Program-made: the position numbers and the translations under genes
Shown here: piece by piece, positions 45,286 to 54,145 of the stretch
How positions within the stretch are numbered: the stretch's first letter is position 1
Layout: each line of letters starts with the position of its first letter
Origin: Burkholderia pyrrocinia
GTDB taxonomy: Bacteria > Pseudomonadota > Gammaproteobacteria > Burkholderiales > Burkholderiaceae
NCBI RefSeq assembly: GCF_022809715.1
Contig: NZ_CP094459.1
Coordinates: forward strand, 1,798,001-1,862,000
DNA: 64,000 nucleotides
Direction of reading: 5' to 3'
Notes under the pieces: generated by a model
The model's database searches: none
What the model saw: the letters and a program-made list of their open reading frames with translations, nothing else
What the model was told of the DNA's origin: nothing

Positions 45286-46735
45286 CGGTGGTGGTGTCCT
45301 GGCTATGCCGTGCGCCCGTCAGTCGGGCCGCGGCCTGGTCAATCGTCAGATGGCGCGCGAGCGGGGCGCCGAGGCCCGCGGCGGCGTCGCGCCGGTAAAG
45401 GTCGTAGTGCGCGGGCGCGACCGCGACCAGCGTGTGCGCAGCGGGATGCGGCAGCGCGCAGTGGCGCTCGCAGCCGGTCAGGTGCACGTCGACTGGACGG
45501 CCGATGCGTGCGGCGAGCGCGAGCGCATCGCGTTTCGTGTCGGCGTGCGCTTTCGCGCAGCCCGCGCTGCCGGTGCACGCGACGAGCGTCGCGAGCGGGT
45601 CGGTCGACGCGCAGACGAGGCCGAGCGACGCGAGCGCATCGAGCGTGGCCGGTGCGCGTGCGTGCGACACGCCGTGGATGAACACGCCTTGCCACGGCGT
45701 CATCGACAGCGTGCCGTCGCCTTCGGCTTCGGCCAATGCGGCGAGCCGTTCCAGCTGCGTCGCGTCGAGCCGCCCGAGCACGAATTGCGCGCCGACGCTG
45801 CAGCGCGCTGCGTCGAGCGACGGACGCGCGCCGAAACGCAGTGCGGAATCGGAACGCATGCGCCGCCAGCCGGCGAGCGCGGGATCGGCCGCGAGCGGGA
45901 AGGGCAGGTAGTGCCGCGCGCGGTCGAGCAACGCGCGGTCGCTGCGCGTCGCGAGCAGTGCACGCATCCGCGTGACGTCGGCCGGCGCGAGATCGAGGAA
46001 CGCGAGCAGCAGGGCGCGCACGAGCGCGACGCTCTGGTCGGGCGACACATCGACCGACGCAGGCGTGTCATCGAATGTGATCGGCGGGCAGCCGGCCAGC
46101 CCGGCCGCGATGCGCACCGCGCCATCGGCGCGGCGCCATGCGGCGAGCCAGATGTCGTGCGGATGATCGAGCGCCGCGACCGATTCGCCGCCGTCGAGCT
46201 GGATCGAGAATTTCGGCGACAGCTCGCCGCGGCGCGGCTCGCTTGCCAGCATGTCGAGCAGCGGAACGACGAGCGCGCGGCTGTCGACGAGTGCGGCGGG
46301 GTCATGCCCGGCGAGCGGGCTGAGCATCACGTTGCGGACGTCGTCGCTCGCGGCGAGCGCGGCCGCATCGGCGGTTGCGTCTGCGATCGATTTTGCGGTG
46401 GCATCGGCGTGAGGGCCGAGCCCCGCGTCGAGCAATGCGCGCGTCAGCGCGTCGGCCGCGCCGTCGCGAATGCCGCGTAGCTGGAGATTCGCGCGATTGG
46501 TCGCGTCGATCGCGCCGGAGCCGTATGCGCGCGCGGCGGCGGCGATCGCGCGCGCCTGGCGCGCATCGAGCCGGCCGCCCGGCAGCTTGATCCGGCACAG
46601 CCCGCCATCGGCGGCCGCAACGACGCGCACGAGCCCCGGGCAGGCCGACGGGCGCACGACGGGCGACGCAGGAATCGAATCGGGGGCGGAACTCAACGGG
46701 GTATCGGGGCAGTGTCGCGCCGCGGGCCAACGCAT
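45278..46735 (-). CDS. cobG: Precorrin-3B synthase CobG
   Basis: 485-residue oxygen-dependent iron-sulfur monooxygenase of the nitrite/sulfite reductase fold, making precorrin-3B, the hallmark step of the aerobic cobalamin route. N-terminal ferredoxin-like half (GGLCRIKLPGGRL, IDATNRANLQLRG) and the cluster motif CTGSAGCAKAHADTK with HLTGCERHCALP near residues 395-440. Start at MRWPAARH, just downstream of a cobalamin riboswitch. First gene of cobG-cobH-cobI-cobJ. Confidence 0.93.
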   Translation of the reverse strand: MRWPAARHCPDTPLSSAPDSIPASPVVRPSACPGLVRVVAAADGGLCRIKLPGGRLDARQARAIAAAARAYGSGAIDATNRANLQLRGIRDGAADALTRALLDAGLGPHADATAKSIADATADAAALAASDDVRNVMLSPLAGHDPAALVDSRALVVPLLDMLASEPRRGELSPKFSIQLDGGESVAALDHPHDIWLAAWRRADGAVRIAAGLAGCPPITFDDTPASVDVSPDQSVALVRALLLAFLDLAPADVTRMRALLATRSDRALLDRARHYLPFPLAADPALAGWRRMRSDSALRFGARPSLDAARCSVGAQFVLGRLDATQLERLAALAEAEGDGTLSMTPWQGVFIHGVSHARAPATLDALASLGLVCASTDPLATLVACTGSAGCAKAHADTKRDALALAARIGRPVDVHLTGCERHCALPHPAAHTLVAVAPAHYDLYRRDAAAGLGAPLARHLTIDQAAARLTGARHSQDTTTDA

Positions 46736-46779
46736 CGGTACACCCCGCCCGACGCCGACTGGCACGCACGCACTTTCTG

Positions 46780-46940
46780 GCCGGCAGGTCTCCTGGCTGA
46801 CAGGTCGGCGCCGGCTCCCGGCCTTCCCGGTCGAACCAGTGGCGTGAGGGGGGAGATCGGCTCGCTGTCTACAGTTGCGGGGCAGCCACAGCGGCGCGCG
46901 GCGCGCCCTGTGTTCCCTCTTCGGCCCCGAAGGGCACCGG
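46780..46940 (-). promoter_or_regulatory. Cobalamin riboswitch for the cobG operon
   Basis: On the minus strand: CCGGTGCCC, GAGGGAACACAGG, GCTGCCCCGCAACTGTA, GCCACTGG (near 46843), GGGAAGGCC and the closing GTCAGCCAGGAGACCTGCC. These are textbook cobalamin-riboswitch blocks, nearer to consensus than the pair at 24.4-25.0 kb. It ends about 45 bp before the cobG start, so it probably works on translation initiation or a short terminator. Confidence 0.92.
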
Positions 46941-47158
46941 CGAACGAACGGCCGTAGGATACCCGATTTCGACCGCGGTTCGCGACCGGAAAGCCGTTCA
47001 CGCCAGGCGAAGCGGGTGGCGATCCGGCACCGGTGGGCCGGCAGGTGAAACGCGGGATGGAACACGGTACCATGCCGTCTTTCGCAATGCGGACGGCTGC
47101 GCCGGCCCTTTTACGGCCGAGCGGCGACACGATGGAATCGAACGATGGGGAAGGGTGC

Positions 47159-48412
47159 ATGACGGCGTGGCTGACGGTAGTGGGCATCGGCGACGACGGT
47201 TACGCGGGGCTCGGCCGCAGCGCGCGGCGCGCGCTGCTCGACGCGACGCTCGTCGTCGGCGCGCAGCGGCATCTCGACATGCTGCCCGCGCGGCTGCCGG
47301 CCGCGCGCGAAACGTGGCCGTCGCCGTTCGACGTCGCGGGCGTGCTCGCGCGCCGCCCGTCGCCCGTCTGTGTGCTCGCGAGCGGCGACCCGATGCTGTT
47401 CGGCGTCGGCGCCACGCTCGCGCGCCGGTTTTCCCCCGACGAATGGCGCGTGCTGCCCGCGCCGTCGTCGCTGTCGCTCGCGGCCGCGCGCCTCGGCTGG
47501 GCGCTGCAGGATATCGGCGCGGTATCGCTCGTCGGGCGTCCGCTCGCGACGCTCGCGCGCCATCTGCTGCCGGGCCGGCGCTTGTTCGTGCTGAGCGCCG
47601 ACGGCCGCACGCCGGCCGCCGTCGCGGCCGAACTCACCGCACGCGGCTTCGGGCCGACGCGCATCAGCGTGTTCGAACATCTGGGCGGCCCGCTCGAGCG
47701 GCGTGTCGACGGCCTCGCGCAGGACTGGAACGTCGACGAAACGGCCGCGCTCAATCTCGTCGCGCTCGACTGCCAGGCCGGCCCCGACGCGCCGCGCCGC
47801 GCGCTCACGCCCGGCCTGCCCGACGATGCGTACCGCCACGACGGCCAGCTCACCAAGCGTGACCTGCGCGCGATGACGCTCGCGCGCCTCGCGCCCGCGC
47901 CCGGCGAGCTGCTGTGGGACGTCGGCGCCGGCAGCGGCTCGATCGGCATCGAATGGATGCGCGCGCATCCGTCGTGCCAGGCGATCGCGATCGAAGCGCA
48001 TGCGGAGCGGCAGCGCTTCATCGAACACAACCGCGACGCGCTCGGCGTGCCGGGCCTGCAACTCGTCGCGGGGCGCGCGCCCGACGCGCTCGCCGGGCTC
48101 GCCGCGCCCGACGCGATCTTCATCGGTGGCGGTGCGACGGCGCCCGGCGTGCTCGACGCGTGCTGGTCGTCGCTGAAGCCCGGCGGCCGGCTGGTCGCGA
48201 ACGCGGTCACGCTGCAGGGCGAGATGGCGCTCGCCGCATGGCGCGATGCGCACGGCGGCACGCTCACGCGCGTGTCGCTCGCGCATGCGGAGTCGCTCGG
48301 CCGCTTCGACACATGGCGGCAGCCGTTGCCGGTCACGCTGTACGACGTGCGCAAGCCCGACGCGGCCACCACGGCCGGGCCGACGAACTCGTCGAACCCG
48401 GTGGACGCGTGA
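47159..48412 (+). CDS. cobL: Precorrin-6Y methyltransferase/decarboxylase CobL
   Basis: 417-residue bifunctional enzyme: an N-terminal CbiE-type methylase ([25 protein letters not shown]) and a C-terminal CbiT-type Rossmann methylase ([18 protein letters not shown] near 256, IFIGGGA near 322). It methylates C5 and C15 and removes the acetate side-chain carboxylate at C12. Start at MTAWLTVVG with GGGAAGGG upstream. First gene of the + strand cobL-cbiD-cobK-cobM run; stop overlaps cbiD by one base. Confidence 0.94.
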   Translation: MTAWLTVVGIGDDGYAGLGRSARRALLDATLVVGAQRHLDMLPARLPAARETWPSPFDVAGVLARRPSPVCVLASGDPMLFGVGATLARRFSPDEWRVLPAPSSLSLAAARLGWALQDIGAVSLVGRPLATLARHLLPGRRLFVLSADGRTPAAVAAELTARGFGPTRISVFEHLGGPLERRVDGLAQDWNVDETAALNLVALDCQAGPDAPRRALTPGLPDDAYRHDGQLTKRDLRAMTLARLAPAPGELLWDVGAGSGSIGIEWMRAHPSCQAIAIEAHAERQRFIEHNRDALGVPGLQLVAGRAPDALAGLAAPDAIFIGGGATAPGVLDACWSSLKPGGRLVANAVTLQGEMALAAWRDAHGGTLTRVSLAHAESLGRFDTWRQPLPVTLYDVRKPDAATTAGPTNSSNPVDA

Positions 48413-49500
48413 TGCGCGACGAAACCCCCGAACGGCACGCGCCGCTGCGCTTCGGTTATACGACCGGCAGCTGCGCGACCGCGACGTCGCTCGCCGCCGC
48501 GCGCCTGCTGCTCGCGGGCCAGGTGGACGATGCGGTCGCGATCGTGCTGCCGAAGGGGCAGCGCGTGATGATGCGGCTCGAGTTCTGCCGGATCACGGCC
48601 GACGGCGCCGAAGCCGGCACGATCAAGGATGCCGGCGACGATCCGGACGTCACGCACGGCGCGCTGATCTTCGCGCGCGTCGCACTCGCGACGGCGCCCG
48701 GCGTACGGTTTCACGCGGGGCCGGGCGTCGGCACGGTCACGCGTGCGGGGCTGACGCTGCCGGTCGGCGAACCGGCGATCAACCCGGTGCCGCGCCAGAT
48801 GATGACGACGCACCTCGACGCGCTGGCAGCCGAATATGGCTACGCGGGCGGCTTCGACGTGACGATCGGCGTGGAAGGCGGCGAAGCGCTCGCGCTGAAG
48901 ACGATGAACCCGCGCCTCGGTATCGTCGGCGGGCTGTCGATCCTCGGCACGACCGGCATCGTGCGGCCGTTCTCGTGCTCGGCCTATATCGCGTCGATCC
49001 ACCAGGGCATCGACGTCGCGCGCGCAAACGGCATCCAGCATATCGCCGCGTGCACGGGCAATACGAGCGAGGACGCGATGCGCGCGCACTACCACCTGCC
49101 CGACATGGCGCTGGTCGAGATGGGCGATTTCGCGGGCGCGGTGCTCAAGCATCTGCGGCGCGCGCCGGTCGCGCGGCTGTCGATGTGCGGCGGCTTCGGC
49201 AAGCTCAGCAAGCTCGCGGCCGGCCACCTCGACCTGCACAGCCGCCATTCGAGTATCGACCTGCCGCTACTCGCGCAGTGGGCGGCCGAGGCCGGCGCGA
49301 GCGATGCGCTGCAGGCCGCGATGCGTGCCGCGAACACGAGCCAGGAAGCGTTGAAGCTCGCGCTGGCCGCGGGCGTGCCGCTCGGCGATCTCGTCTGCGC
49401 GCAGGCGCTGCGCGTCGCGCGCGATATCGTGCCGCCATCGGTCGCCGTCGAGATGTTCGCGATCGACCGGCAGGGCCGCTTCGTCGGGCAGGCGCGATGA
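48412..49500 (+). CDS. cbiD: CbiD-type precorrin-5 C1-methyltransferase
   Basis: 362 residues beginning [21 protein letters not shown], the CbiD N-terminal signature, with [23 protein letters not shown] and GNTSEDAMR blocks later ([12 protein letters not shown] near 107; [10 protein letters not shown] near 205). CbiD belongs to the cobalt-early pathway and does the C1 methylation done by CobF in classical aerobic producers; no cobF is present in the window. It overlaps both neighbours (1 bp with cobL, 4 bp with cobK). Confidence 0.93.
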   Translation: MRDETPERHAPLRFGYTTGSCATATSLAAARLLLAGQVDDAVAIVLPKGQRVMMRLEFCRITADGAEAGTIKDAGDDPDVTHGALIFARVALATAPGVRFHAGPGVGTVTRAGLTLPVGEPAINPVPRQMMTTHLDALAAEYGYAGGFDVTIGVEGGEALALKTMNPRLGIVGGLSILGTTGIVRPFSCSAYIASIHQGIDVARANGIQHIAACTGNTSEDAMRAHYHLPDMALVEMGDFAGAVLKHLRRAPVARLSMCGGFGKLSKLAAGHLDLHSRHSSIDLPLLAQWAAEAGASDALQAAMRAANTSQEALKLALAAGVPLGDLVCAQALRVARDIVPPSVAVEMFAIDRQGRFVGQAR

Positions 49501-50228
49501 GCGCGCGCATCCTGCTGCTCGGCGGCACCGGCGATGCGCTGAAAATCGCGCGCGCACTCGGCCCGCACCACGTGTATAGCCTGGCCGGTCTCGGCAAGGT
49601 ACCCGACGACCTGCGCTGCGACGTGCGCGTCGGCGGTTTCGGCGGCGCCGCCGGCTTGGCCGCGTATCTGCGCAGTGCCGGTATCGGCCTCGTGATCGAC
49701 GCGACGCATCCGTATGCCGCGCAAATCAGCGCGAATGCCGCTGCCGCGACGCGCGACGCGGGCGTGCCGCTGTGGGCGCTGCGCCGCGCGCCATGGACGC
49801 CGCAACCGGGCGACGACTGGCGGATGGTCGACGACTGGGCCGGCATCGAGGCCGCGCTCGCGCCGTTCAAGCGGCCGCTGTTCACGCTCGGCCGCGAGCC
49901 TCTCGCGCATCTCGACGCGATCCCGCCACACCAGTTCTGGCTCGTGCGTTGCCTCGACGCGCATCCCGGCAACGCGCGCGCGCAGATCGTCGCCGCGCGC
50001 GGGCCGTTCACGCTCGACGGCGAGCGCGCGCTGTTCGCGCTGATGGGGATCGACGTCGTCGTCAGCAAGAACAGCGGTGGTGCGGCCACCGAGGCCAAGC
50101 TCGACGTCGCGCGCGAACGCAGGCTGCCGGTCGTGATGCTGCGCCGGCCGCCGCTGCCCGACGCCGACCGCACGTTCGACTCGGCCGCCGCGCTGCTCGA
50201 CGCACTCGATCCGGCCGCGCGCGCGTGA
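49497..50228 (+). CDS. cobK: Precorrin-6A reductase CobK
   Basis: 243-residue NADPH-dependent reductase. Dinucleotide-binding start [17 protein letters not shown], then [13 protein letters not shown] near residue 65, a family hallmark, and [18 protein letters not shown] near 190. It reduces precorrin-6A to precorrin-6B. Start overlaps the cbiD stop (ATGA); 43 bp separate it from cobM. Confidence 0.94.
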   Translation: MSARILLLGGTGDALKIARALGPHHVYSLAGLGKVPDDLRCDVRVGGFGGAAGLAAYLRSAGIGLVIDATHPYAAQISANAAAATRDAGVPLWALRRAPWTPQPGDDWRMVDDWAGIEAALAPFKRPLFTLGREPLAHLDAIPPHQFWLVRCLDAHPGNARAQIVAARGPFTLDGERALFALMGIDVVVSKNSGGAATEAKLDVARERRLPVVMLRRPPLPDADRTFDSAAALLDALDPAARA

Positions 50229-50271
50229 CGCCGCGCGGCCGATCATCCAACGAATTGACGGAGATTTTTCG

Positions 50272-51000
50272 ATGACGGTGTATTTCATCGGCGCGGGCCC
50301 CGGCGACCCGGAGCTGATCACGGTGAAGGGCCAGCGCCTCGTGCGCACCTGCCCGGTGATCCTGTATGCAGGCTCGCTGGTGCCGCCGGCCGTGCTCGAC
50401 GGCCATCGCGCGGAGCAGGTCGTCAATACGGCCGAGCTCGACCTCGACGCGATCGTCGCGCTGCTCGCCGCCGCGCATGCGAAGGGGCAGGACGTCGCGC
50501 GCGTGCATTCGGGCGATCCGTCGCTGTACGGCGCGATCGGCGAGCAGATCCGCCGGCTGAAGACGCTCGGGATTCCGTACGAAATCGTGCCGGGCGTGAC
50601 GGCCACGGCCGCGTGCGCGGCGACGCTCGGCGTCGAGCTGACGCTGCCCGGCGTTGCGCAGACGGTGATCCTCACGCGCTTCGCGGGCAAGACGACGATG
50701 CCGGAAGGCGAGGCGCTCGGCGCGCTCGCCGCGCATCGCGCGACGCTCGCGATCCATCTCGGCGTGCGCCATCTCGCGCGCATCGTCGACGAAGTGCTGC
50801 CGCATTACGGCGCCGATTGCCCGGTCGCGGTGATCTATCGCGCGAGCTGGCCCGACGAGGAACGCGTGACCGGCACGCTCGCCGACATCGTCGGCAAGGT
50901 GCAGGGCACGCAGATCGAGCGCACCGCGCTGATCCTGATCGGGCGCGTGCTCGATGCCGAAGGGTTCGCGGATTCGACGTTGTACGCGAGCGCGGGCTGA
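50272..51000 (+). CDS. cobM: Precorrin-4 C11-methyltransferase CobM
   Basis: 242-residue SAM-dependent methylase: VYFIGAGPGDPELITVKGQRL, LYAGSLVPP, VHSGDPSLYGAIGEQ and VPGVTATAACAA are all CobM/CbiF signatures. It methylates C11 of precorrin-4. Ribosome site GGAG before the ATG. Last gene of the cobL run. Confidence 0.95.
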   Translation: MTVYFIGAGPGDPELITVKGQRLVRTCPVILYAGSLVPPAVLDGHRAEQVVNTAELDLDAIVALLAAAHAKGQDVARVHSGDPSLYGAIGEQIRRLKTLGIPYEIVPGVTATAACAATLGVELTLPGVAQTVILTRFAGKTTMPEGEALGALAAHRATLAIHLGVRHLARIVDEVLPHYGADCPVAVIYRASWPDEERVTGTLADIVGKVQGTQIERTALILIGRVLDAEGFADSTLYASAG

Positions 51001-51121
51001 TCACGCGTGCGCCGGCCGGCGTTCGGCACGACGTTCGCGCAGGTGCGCGTCGCACGCGGATCGGCGATCGCGGACATCACGCGCATGGTGATGGCCGAAC
51101 CGTGTTCGCAACCCATCCCTC

Positions 51122-51289
51122 ATGCCGATCTGCGAGCAATTGATCGGCGCACTGGCCGACGACGTGCAGCCCGCGATCCGGGTGTGCCGGCTGTGCGACG
51201 AAGACGCGTGCGATTTGCGGCGATGCGTGCCTATCGACAGTTGCCGTCGGAGCGGGAAACGAGCGGCTGACGCGCGGCCGACCGCCTAG
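51122..51289 (+). CDS. Small cysteine-rich protein (hypothetical)
   Basis: 55-codon frame with six cysteines in residues 4-42, most of them in a CxxC-x4-C-x4-C-like array (VCRLCDEDACDLRRC). This could be a small zinc-binding protein. There is no good ribosome site, and the last 4 bp overlap the 3' end of the transporter gene on the other strand. It occupies most of the gap after cobM. Real coding is uncertain. Confidence 0.35.
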   Translation: MPICEQLIGALADDVQPAIRVCRLCDEDACDLRRCVPIDSCRRSGKRAADARPTA

Positions 51290-52464
51290 GCACTCGCAAC
51301 ACGCCGCGCGAGCCGCGGCGCAAAACCCGCCGCCAGCGCGAACAGCACGACGCACAGGCACGCCATCGCCACCCACGCGGGCGTCAGGTCCGCGAGATGC
51401 TGGCGCACGACGCCGGCCGCGAACGGGAACAACCCGGCGATCAGGTAGCCGACACCCTGCACGAACCCCGTCAGCGATGCGGCGTCCGCCGGCGTCGCCG
51501 CATGGTCGACCGTGACGATCAGCGACAGCGGAAACAGCGCGCCGATCCCCGCGCCGAGCAGCAGCGCGGCCGGCAAGGCGAGCGCTTCGGGCGCGGCCAG
51601 CATCGCCAGCAACCCGACGAACAGCGACGCGATCGCCGCATGCAGCGCGGGACGGCGATCGGGCAGGCGGTCGATCGTCGCCGAGATCGTCAGCCCCGCG
51701 ACGACTTCCGCGAGCGTCACGCCGCCGAGCAGGCTGCCGGCCGCCGTCGGCGACCAGCCGAGCCGCATGTAGTACGGAGGCAGCCACGCGAGCACCAGCG
51801 TGTACGCGCCCGTCGCGATCCCGAAGAACAGCGCGAGCCGCCACGCGCGCGGCGAACGCGACGGCTGCGCAGCCGATGCCGCAGCCGGCCCGGCCGCGAG
51901 CGCATCGCCGCCGCGACCGGCCAGCGGCCACGCGAGCGCGGCCACCGCGGCCGGCAGCGCCCAGCCCGCGAGCGCGGCGAGCCAGCCCCAGCGCGCCGCG
52001 GCAAACGGCGCGACGACGCTCGCGAGCACCGCACCGCCCATGATCGACGTCGAATAGACGCCCATCGCGCCGCCGACGCGCGTCGCGAAATGCGCCTTCA
52101 CGAAACCGGGCAGCAGCGCCTGCACCATCGCGATCCCGACGCCCGCGCAGCAGGCGCTCGCGAGCAGCAGCCATGCGTGCTGCGCGCCGATGCGCGACAC
52201 GCAGGCGAGCCCGATCAGCGCGACGCCGAGCCATACGCCGCCCGCGATGCCCGTCACGCGCTGCAGGCGCCGCGCACTCAGCGCGCCGAGCCCCATCAGC
52301 AGGATCGGGATCGTCGTCAGCAGGCTGGCCGCGCCGTCGCCGATGCCGGTCGCGCGCTGGATCATGTCGAGCAGCGGGCCGACGGCGGCTAGCGCCGGCC
52401 GCAGGTTCAGCCCGACGAGCACGATGGCGGCGAGCCGCCATCCGGGGGAAATGAAGCGATTCAT
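51286..52464 (-). CDS. MFS transporter, CynX/NimT-like
   Basis: 392-residue inner-membrane protein with 12 predicted segments in two halves separated by a loop near residues 205-225. The N-terminal VGLNLRPALAAVGPLL block is the recognised start of the CynX/NimT (cyanate/2-nitroimidazole transporter-like) branch of the major facilitator superfamily. Divergent from a marR gene across two operator-like repeats, so probably an efflux or uptake pump induced by a MarR ligand. Substrate unknown. Confidence 0.87.
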   Translation of the reverse strand: MNRFISPGWRLAAIVLVGLNLRPALAAVGPLLDMIQRATGIGDGAASLLTTIPILLMGLGALSARRLQRVTGIAGGVWLGVALIGLACVSRIGAQHAWLLLASACCAGVGIAMVQALLPGFVKAHFATRVGGAMGVYSTSIMGGAVLASVVAPFAAARWGWLAALAGWALPAAVAALAWPLAGRGGDALAAGPAAASAAQPSRSPRAWRLALFFGIATGAYTLVLAWLPPYYMRLGWSPTAAGSLLGGVTLAEVVAGLTISATIDRLPDRRPALHAAIASLFVGLLAMLAAPEALALPAALLLGAGIGALFPLSLIVTVDHAATPADAASLTGFVQGVGYLIAGLFPFAAGVVRQHLADLTPAWVAMACLCVVLFALAAGFAPRLARRVASA

Positions 52465-52526
52465 CGACAGGCCCTCGGTATCGGTGCACGACGTCCGTCC
52501 GGGCGCTGTGCGTTTTTCATGTAAAG

Positions 52527-52572
52527 TATCTCGACATCAAGATAAACGCCGATTTATCTCGACGTCAAGATA
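52527..52572. promoter_or_regulatory. Two tandem 18-bp MarR operator-like dyads
   Basis: TATCTCGACATCAAGATA (52527-52544) and TATCTCGACGTCAAGATA (52555-52572) differ at one base, and each is a near-palindrome with TATCT/AGATA arms of the kind bound by MarR dimers. They lie between the divergent transporter and marR genes, spaced 28 bp start to start, so one repressor could control both directions. Confidence 0.75.
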
Positions 52573-52594
52573 ACTGGTGAACCGAGGAGGGTTA

Positions 52595-53110
52595 ATGGAT
52601 CGAGCCGCGCATGCGCTCGCGCAATGGCGCGTCGAGCGCCCGGATCTCGACGCGTCGTCGATGGTCGTGATGGGGCGGCTGCAGGAAGCCGCGCTGGTGA
52701 TCGCGCGCGACCGTCTCAATCCGCTGTTTGCGCGCTACGGGATGCAGCCGGGCGAATTCGACGTGCTCGCGACGCTGCGGCGCTGCGGCGCGCCGTTCGC
52801 GCTGACGCCGACGGCGCTGTACGACGCGCTGATGATGTCGTCGGGCGGGATGACCGCGCGCATCGACCGGCTGCAGAAGGCCGGCTGGGTCGAGCGCCGG
52901 CCGAACCCGGCCGACGGGCGCGGCACGCTCGTCGCGCTGACGGAAACCGGCCGCGCGCTGATCGACGAAGCGGTCGTCGCGCATATCGACAACCAGTGCG
53001 AGTTGCTGGCCGTGCTGTCGGACGACGAGCAGGCGCAGTTGTCGCGACTGCTGGAGAAGCTGCTGGCAGGGCTGGGAGACGGGGCGGCGAAGGGGCCGGA
53101 CGGCAAGTAG
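52595..53110 (+). CDS. MarR-family transcriptional regulator
   Basis: 171-residue MarR protein: winged helix core with FALTPTALYDALMMSSGGMTARIDRLQKAGWVERRPNPADGR-type recognition helix and wing (about residues 68-110). Start 52595 has GAGGAGG 4 bp upstream; a GTG 18 bp earlier would place that site inside the gene. Expected to repress itself and the divergent MFS transporter through the two 18-bp dyads. Confidence 0.9.
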   Translation: MDRAAHALAQWRVERPDLDASSMVVMGRLQEAALVIARDRLNPLFARYGMQPGEFDVLATLRRCGAPFALTPTALYDALMMSSGGMTARIDRLQKAGWVERRPNPADGRGTLVALTETGRALIDEAVVAHIDNQCELLAVLSDDEQAQLSRLLEKLLAGLGDGAAKGPDGK

Positions 53111-53298
53111 CGCTACCGAATGCGTCACGCAAACGCACGCCGCGGGCAAAAACAAAGTTCTTCGTGAATTTTCGTGGACGTCGCTTGCCGACCCCAAGCG
53201 GTAGTTGGCAGCTCGGGAAAGCGGACGTTCAACGTAAAAATACCGGACGGAAAAACGCAGATTTTTTCGGCCCCGTTAATTGCAGAGCTAGATATTTT

Positions 53299-53529
53299 TC
53301 AGAACCTGTAAATATCGATGTTCAGTTTTCCTGCGTGATACTTCTTGTGGCATTCATCGCACAGAGTGACAAAATTTATGATGTTATCGCCCCCATCCTC
53401 CGAGAACGGAATCAAATGATGGCCTCGGGCTTCTTTCTTCTCGTCCTTCCAACAAACAATACATAGGTCATCCTGTATTTCTTTGATTTTATTTTGCTGT
53501 TTATAGTGAGAGTACGGTCGCCTATTCAT
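53299..53529 (-). CDS. Small HNH endonuclease
   Basis: 76 residues, essentially one HNH nuclease module: a zinc pair CIVC near residue 24, the catalytic GHHLIPFSEDGGDNIINFVTL and the second zinc pair CDECH before KKYH. Such small HNH proteins nick or cut DNA. Base composition is far more AT-rich than the surrounding genome. The gene overlaps the CCHC gene upstream by 8 bp on the minus strand, so the two are likely co-translated. Start set at MNRRPYS. Confidence 0.75.
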   Translation of the reverse strand: MNRRPYSHYKQQNKIKEIQDDLCIVCWKDEKKEARGHHLIPFSEDGGDNIINFVTLCDECHKKYHAGKLNIDIYRF

Positions 53530-53788
53530 TTTCACTATTCCCAATGAGAGCGCGAATTTTGCTGGGCAATTCTCTGCTATTTCCCTCAATCAATGTAGCT
53601 TTTGCTTCGTCGGCTGTGATGCGCTTCTTTAACTTCACAATCTCGATATGCATTTTATCCTGCTCGCTTCGTGTCATTCCGTCGATGCGAAGAATTAAAG
53701 CCCTGTCCCTGATTCCTGGGCTCGTGTTATTTGCACTCGGGCATGTCCTGCGGTTGTGACCTTCAAGTCCGCATGCTCCACACTTCAT
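53522..53788 (-). CDS. CCHC zinc-knuckle small protein
   Basis: 88 residues starting with a complete zinc knuckle, CGACGLEGHNRRTC (C-x2-C-x4-H-x4-C), a fold that binds single-stranded nucleic acid. The remainder is a charged helical region (MTRSEQDKMHIEIVKLKKRI). Low G+C and an 8-bp overlap with the HNH gene suggest a functional pair. No close family is recognised. Confidence 0.65.
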   Translation of the reverse strand: MKCGACGLEGHNRRTCPSANNTSPGIRDRALILRIDGMTRSEQDKMHIEIVKLKKRITADEAKATLIEGNSRELPSKIRALIGNSENE

Positions 53789-53799
53789 TTTGTGGGCCT

Positions 53800-54027
53800 C
53801 TAGAATGTAGAAACTTGCATATCACCGTCTCGAATTTCGATTTCATTGTCGCCCTCGCCAATAGACCACGTTGACGATATTTCCGGTAAGCCATCAGAAT
53901 TCTTTGAAATCAATACAATTTCTACATGCCCTAGTTTTCTCTTGACTGCAATGGCAACATTTCCTTCATAGGGCAACACGCTAATCACGGCGTCCCCCTT
54001 TTTTAAAATCTTGATGTTGAGGTTCAT
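53800..54027 (-). CDS. Hypothetical protein of the low-G+C islet
   Basis: 75 residues, mostly predicted beta strand (LNIKILKKGDAVISVLPYEGNVAIAVK, EIVLISKN), with no domain I recognise. GGAGC precedes the ATG chosen at 54027; a longer frame upstream is GC-rich and unlike the gene body. It lies 11 bp before the CCHC gene and 118 bp after the caspase-like gene, in the same direction. Confidence 0.5.
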   Translation of the reverse strand: MNLNIKILKKGDAVISVLPYEGNVAIAVKRKLGHVEIVLISKNSDGLPEISSTWSIGEGDNEIEIRDGDMQVSTF

Positions 54028-54145
54028 AAATGCTCCGTCATAAAAAAGTGAGTGTCTACGTTTGACGTGCGGGACCGCCGTAGCGGCGAAGCCGAGAAGG
54101 GAAGCCACAAGCGCAGCTTATGGGCCGCTCCTCTCGGCGGAATTC

